Assembly: GCA_004026145.2 (NCBI GenBank)
Contig: CP034996.1
Coordinates: 12,397,641-12,461,640 of the forward strand
Source: Takifugu bimaculatus
Taxonomy: Eukaryota; Chordata; Actinopteri; Tetraodontiformes; Tetraodontidae
Direction of reading: 5' to 3'
DNA length: 64,000 bases
A program made the position numbers and the translations under genes. Below, piece by piece: positions 63,012-64,000 of the stretch (position 1 is its first letter; every line of letters starts with the position of its first letter). Below the pieces are notes generated by a model. The model ran no database searches and had not been told where the DNA came from. It worked only from the letters and a program-made list of their open reading frames with translations.

Positions 63012-64000
63012 TTCTACTGTTCTCCTGATGTTTTAGACACAGAAGAGCCGAGTGCAGGAAATGCGGCCGCGAGCGTGATTTTTCAGGGTAGGCGGTGTCC
63101 TTTGGCACTCAGCAGGAGGTTAGTCCAAACCTGGACAGGTGATGAGAGAACCCCCGAACCATCACTGCCTCCGGAAAAACAGACAAACACATGTTGGAGA
63201 TTTAGGAAATCTGTAACACAAGTCTTCCGCGTCTGTTCTGCGTCCCGTATTCTGTGTTCTGGTACTGAACACATGCTCTCCGAGCTGTACAGGGAACATC
63301 TGACAGTGTCAAAATGTCACCGCTGTCGCTCGTAGAATTACTGCGCTGATCAGCTCAGCCAGGATCTCAGAGTTTTAAATAAAAACGTGCCGCATAAGCA
63401 CGGGCCTAAATATAGCCTGATTGGCCCATTTTAAACTCCCCTCTTTTAAAGTGAATCTGCACATCTCAAAAGTTATATTTCAGTCAGATTCTCAAAACCA
63501 GAACCTAAAGTCTATTTAGCACAAATAATAATTGGCTGTAAACTCACAATTAGGCAATGATGGTCGTTTAAACGCAACTGTCTGGTAGGAAGAATGCTTG
63601 TTCCTGCCTGTGTCCCCCTCTGACAATACATACTACATTATTACATAATGCTGCAGATAATAGTATTAATTCCGGAAAAAGTATCACAGAGGTCATTTTC
63701 TTTCCTTGTTCTGACGCAAACAGCGACTGCCAAAGACCCATAAACTGATTGACGCTTACGCTGGCTTATCTGTCGATAATGCGTTAAGTAGAGCACGGAC
63801 TATTATTTTAGCCTTGGGGTTTAAGCCGCTGATGAGAAATGAAACGTAACACAGGCTGAGCTGTAATCACTTTGGTGGTATCACACACTGCCATTGCTGT
63901 CGGGGCAGATAGAGGAGACTGCTCTAACATCAGCCCGTTACATTTAAAAAAAAATCAGTGCCCCCCTAAATTAACGGAGTGGTTTCTTTGACCTCGCTTC
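63012..64000. other. gucy2d upstream region
   Basis: This should contain the gucy2d 5' UTR and promoter. The first 300 bp are GC-rich; the rest is AT-rich. I found no TAATCC-type CRX core here, unlike upstream of grk1. No other gene is seen to the window edge. Confidence 0.45.

Overview
The window looks like a gene-dense segment of a compact ray-finned fish genome, most likely a pufferfish or a relative. The encoded proteins are clearly vertebrate. Many introns are only 70-100 bp with GT-AG borders (71 bp in slc25a35, 76 and 78 bp in sat2), and eleven protein-coding genes sit in 64 kb. Dinucleotide and tetranucleotide microsatellites are plentiful. I could not test species identity.

Layout: mrps31 (-, 1245-3905) and taf6 (+, 5525-8718) are divergent around a shared promoter region with a TCTCGCGAGA element. 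sat2 (+, 9352-10974) follows. cldn15 (-, 12603-14235) has a second claudin first exon at 15358-15586. grk1 (-, 18529-21161) comes next, then slc25a35 (+, 25317-27024), mpdu1 (-, 29545-31781), tm4sf5 (+, 34226-35650) and slc25a15 (-, 36456-38377). After a gene-poor stretch of almost 10 kb comes an insulin receptor substrate gene (-, 47990-52650, last few codons not found), then a retinal membrane guanylyl cyclase, gucy2d (-, 56203-63011). I rebuilt each gene exon by exon from splice sites, reading phase and recalled family sequences.

By recalled human positions, the content mixes three ancestral neighbourhoods: 13q (MRPS31, SLC25A15, GRK1), 7q22 (TAF6, CLDN15, the IRS3 pseudogene) and 17p13 (SAT2, MPDU1, SLC25A35, TM4SF5, GUCY2D). 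Functional themes are mitochondria (mrps31, slc25a15, slc25a35), photoreceptor recovery (grk1 quenches activated opsin, gucy2d resynthesises cGMP), membrane and epithelial proteins (cldn15, tm4sf5) and insulin/IGF signalling (irs). I see no operon-like, CRISPR or viral system.

The most notable points are an apparent alternative first exon for cldn15 that would change its pore-forming loop; an IRS gene split by an intron between the PH and PTB domains, hinting at IRS3 ancestry; five single-base insertions that break otherwise conserved exons in mrps31, irs and gucy2d; and a perfect 42-bp inverted repeat in sat2 intron 1.
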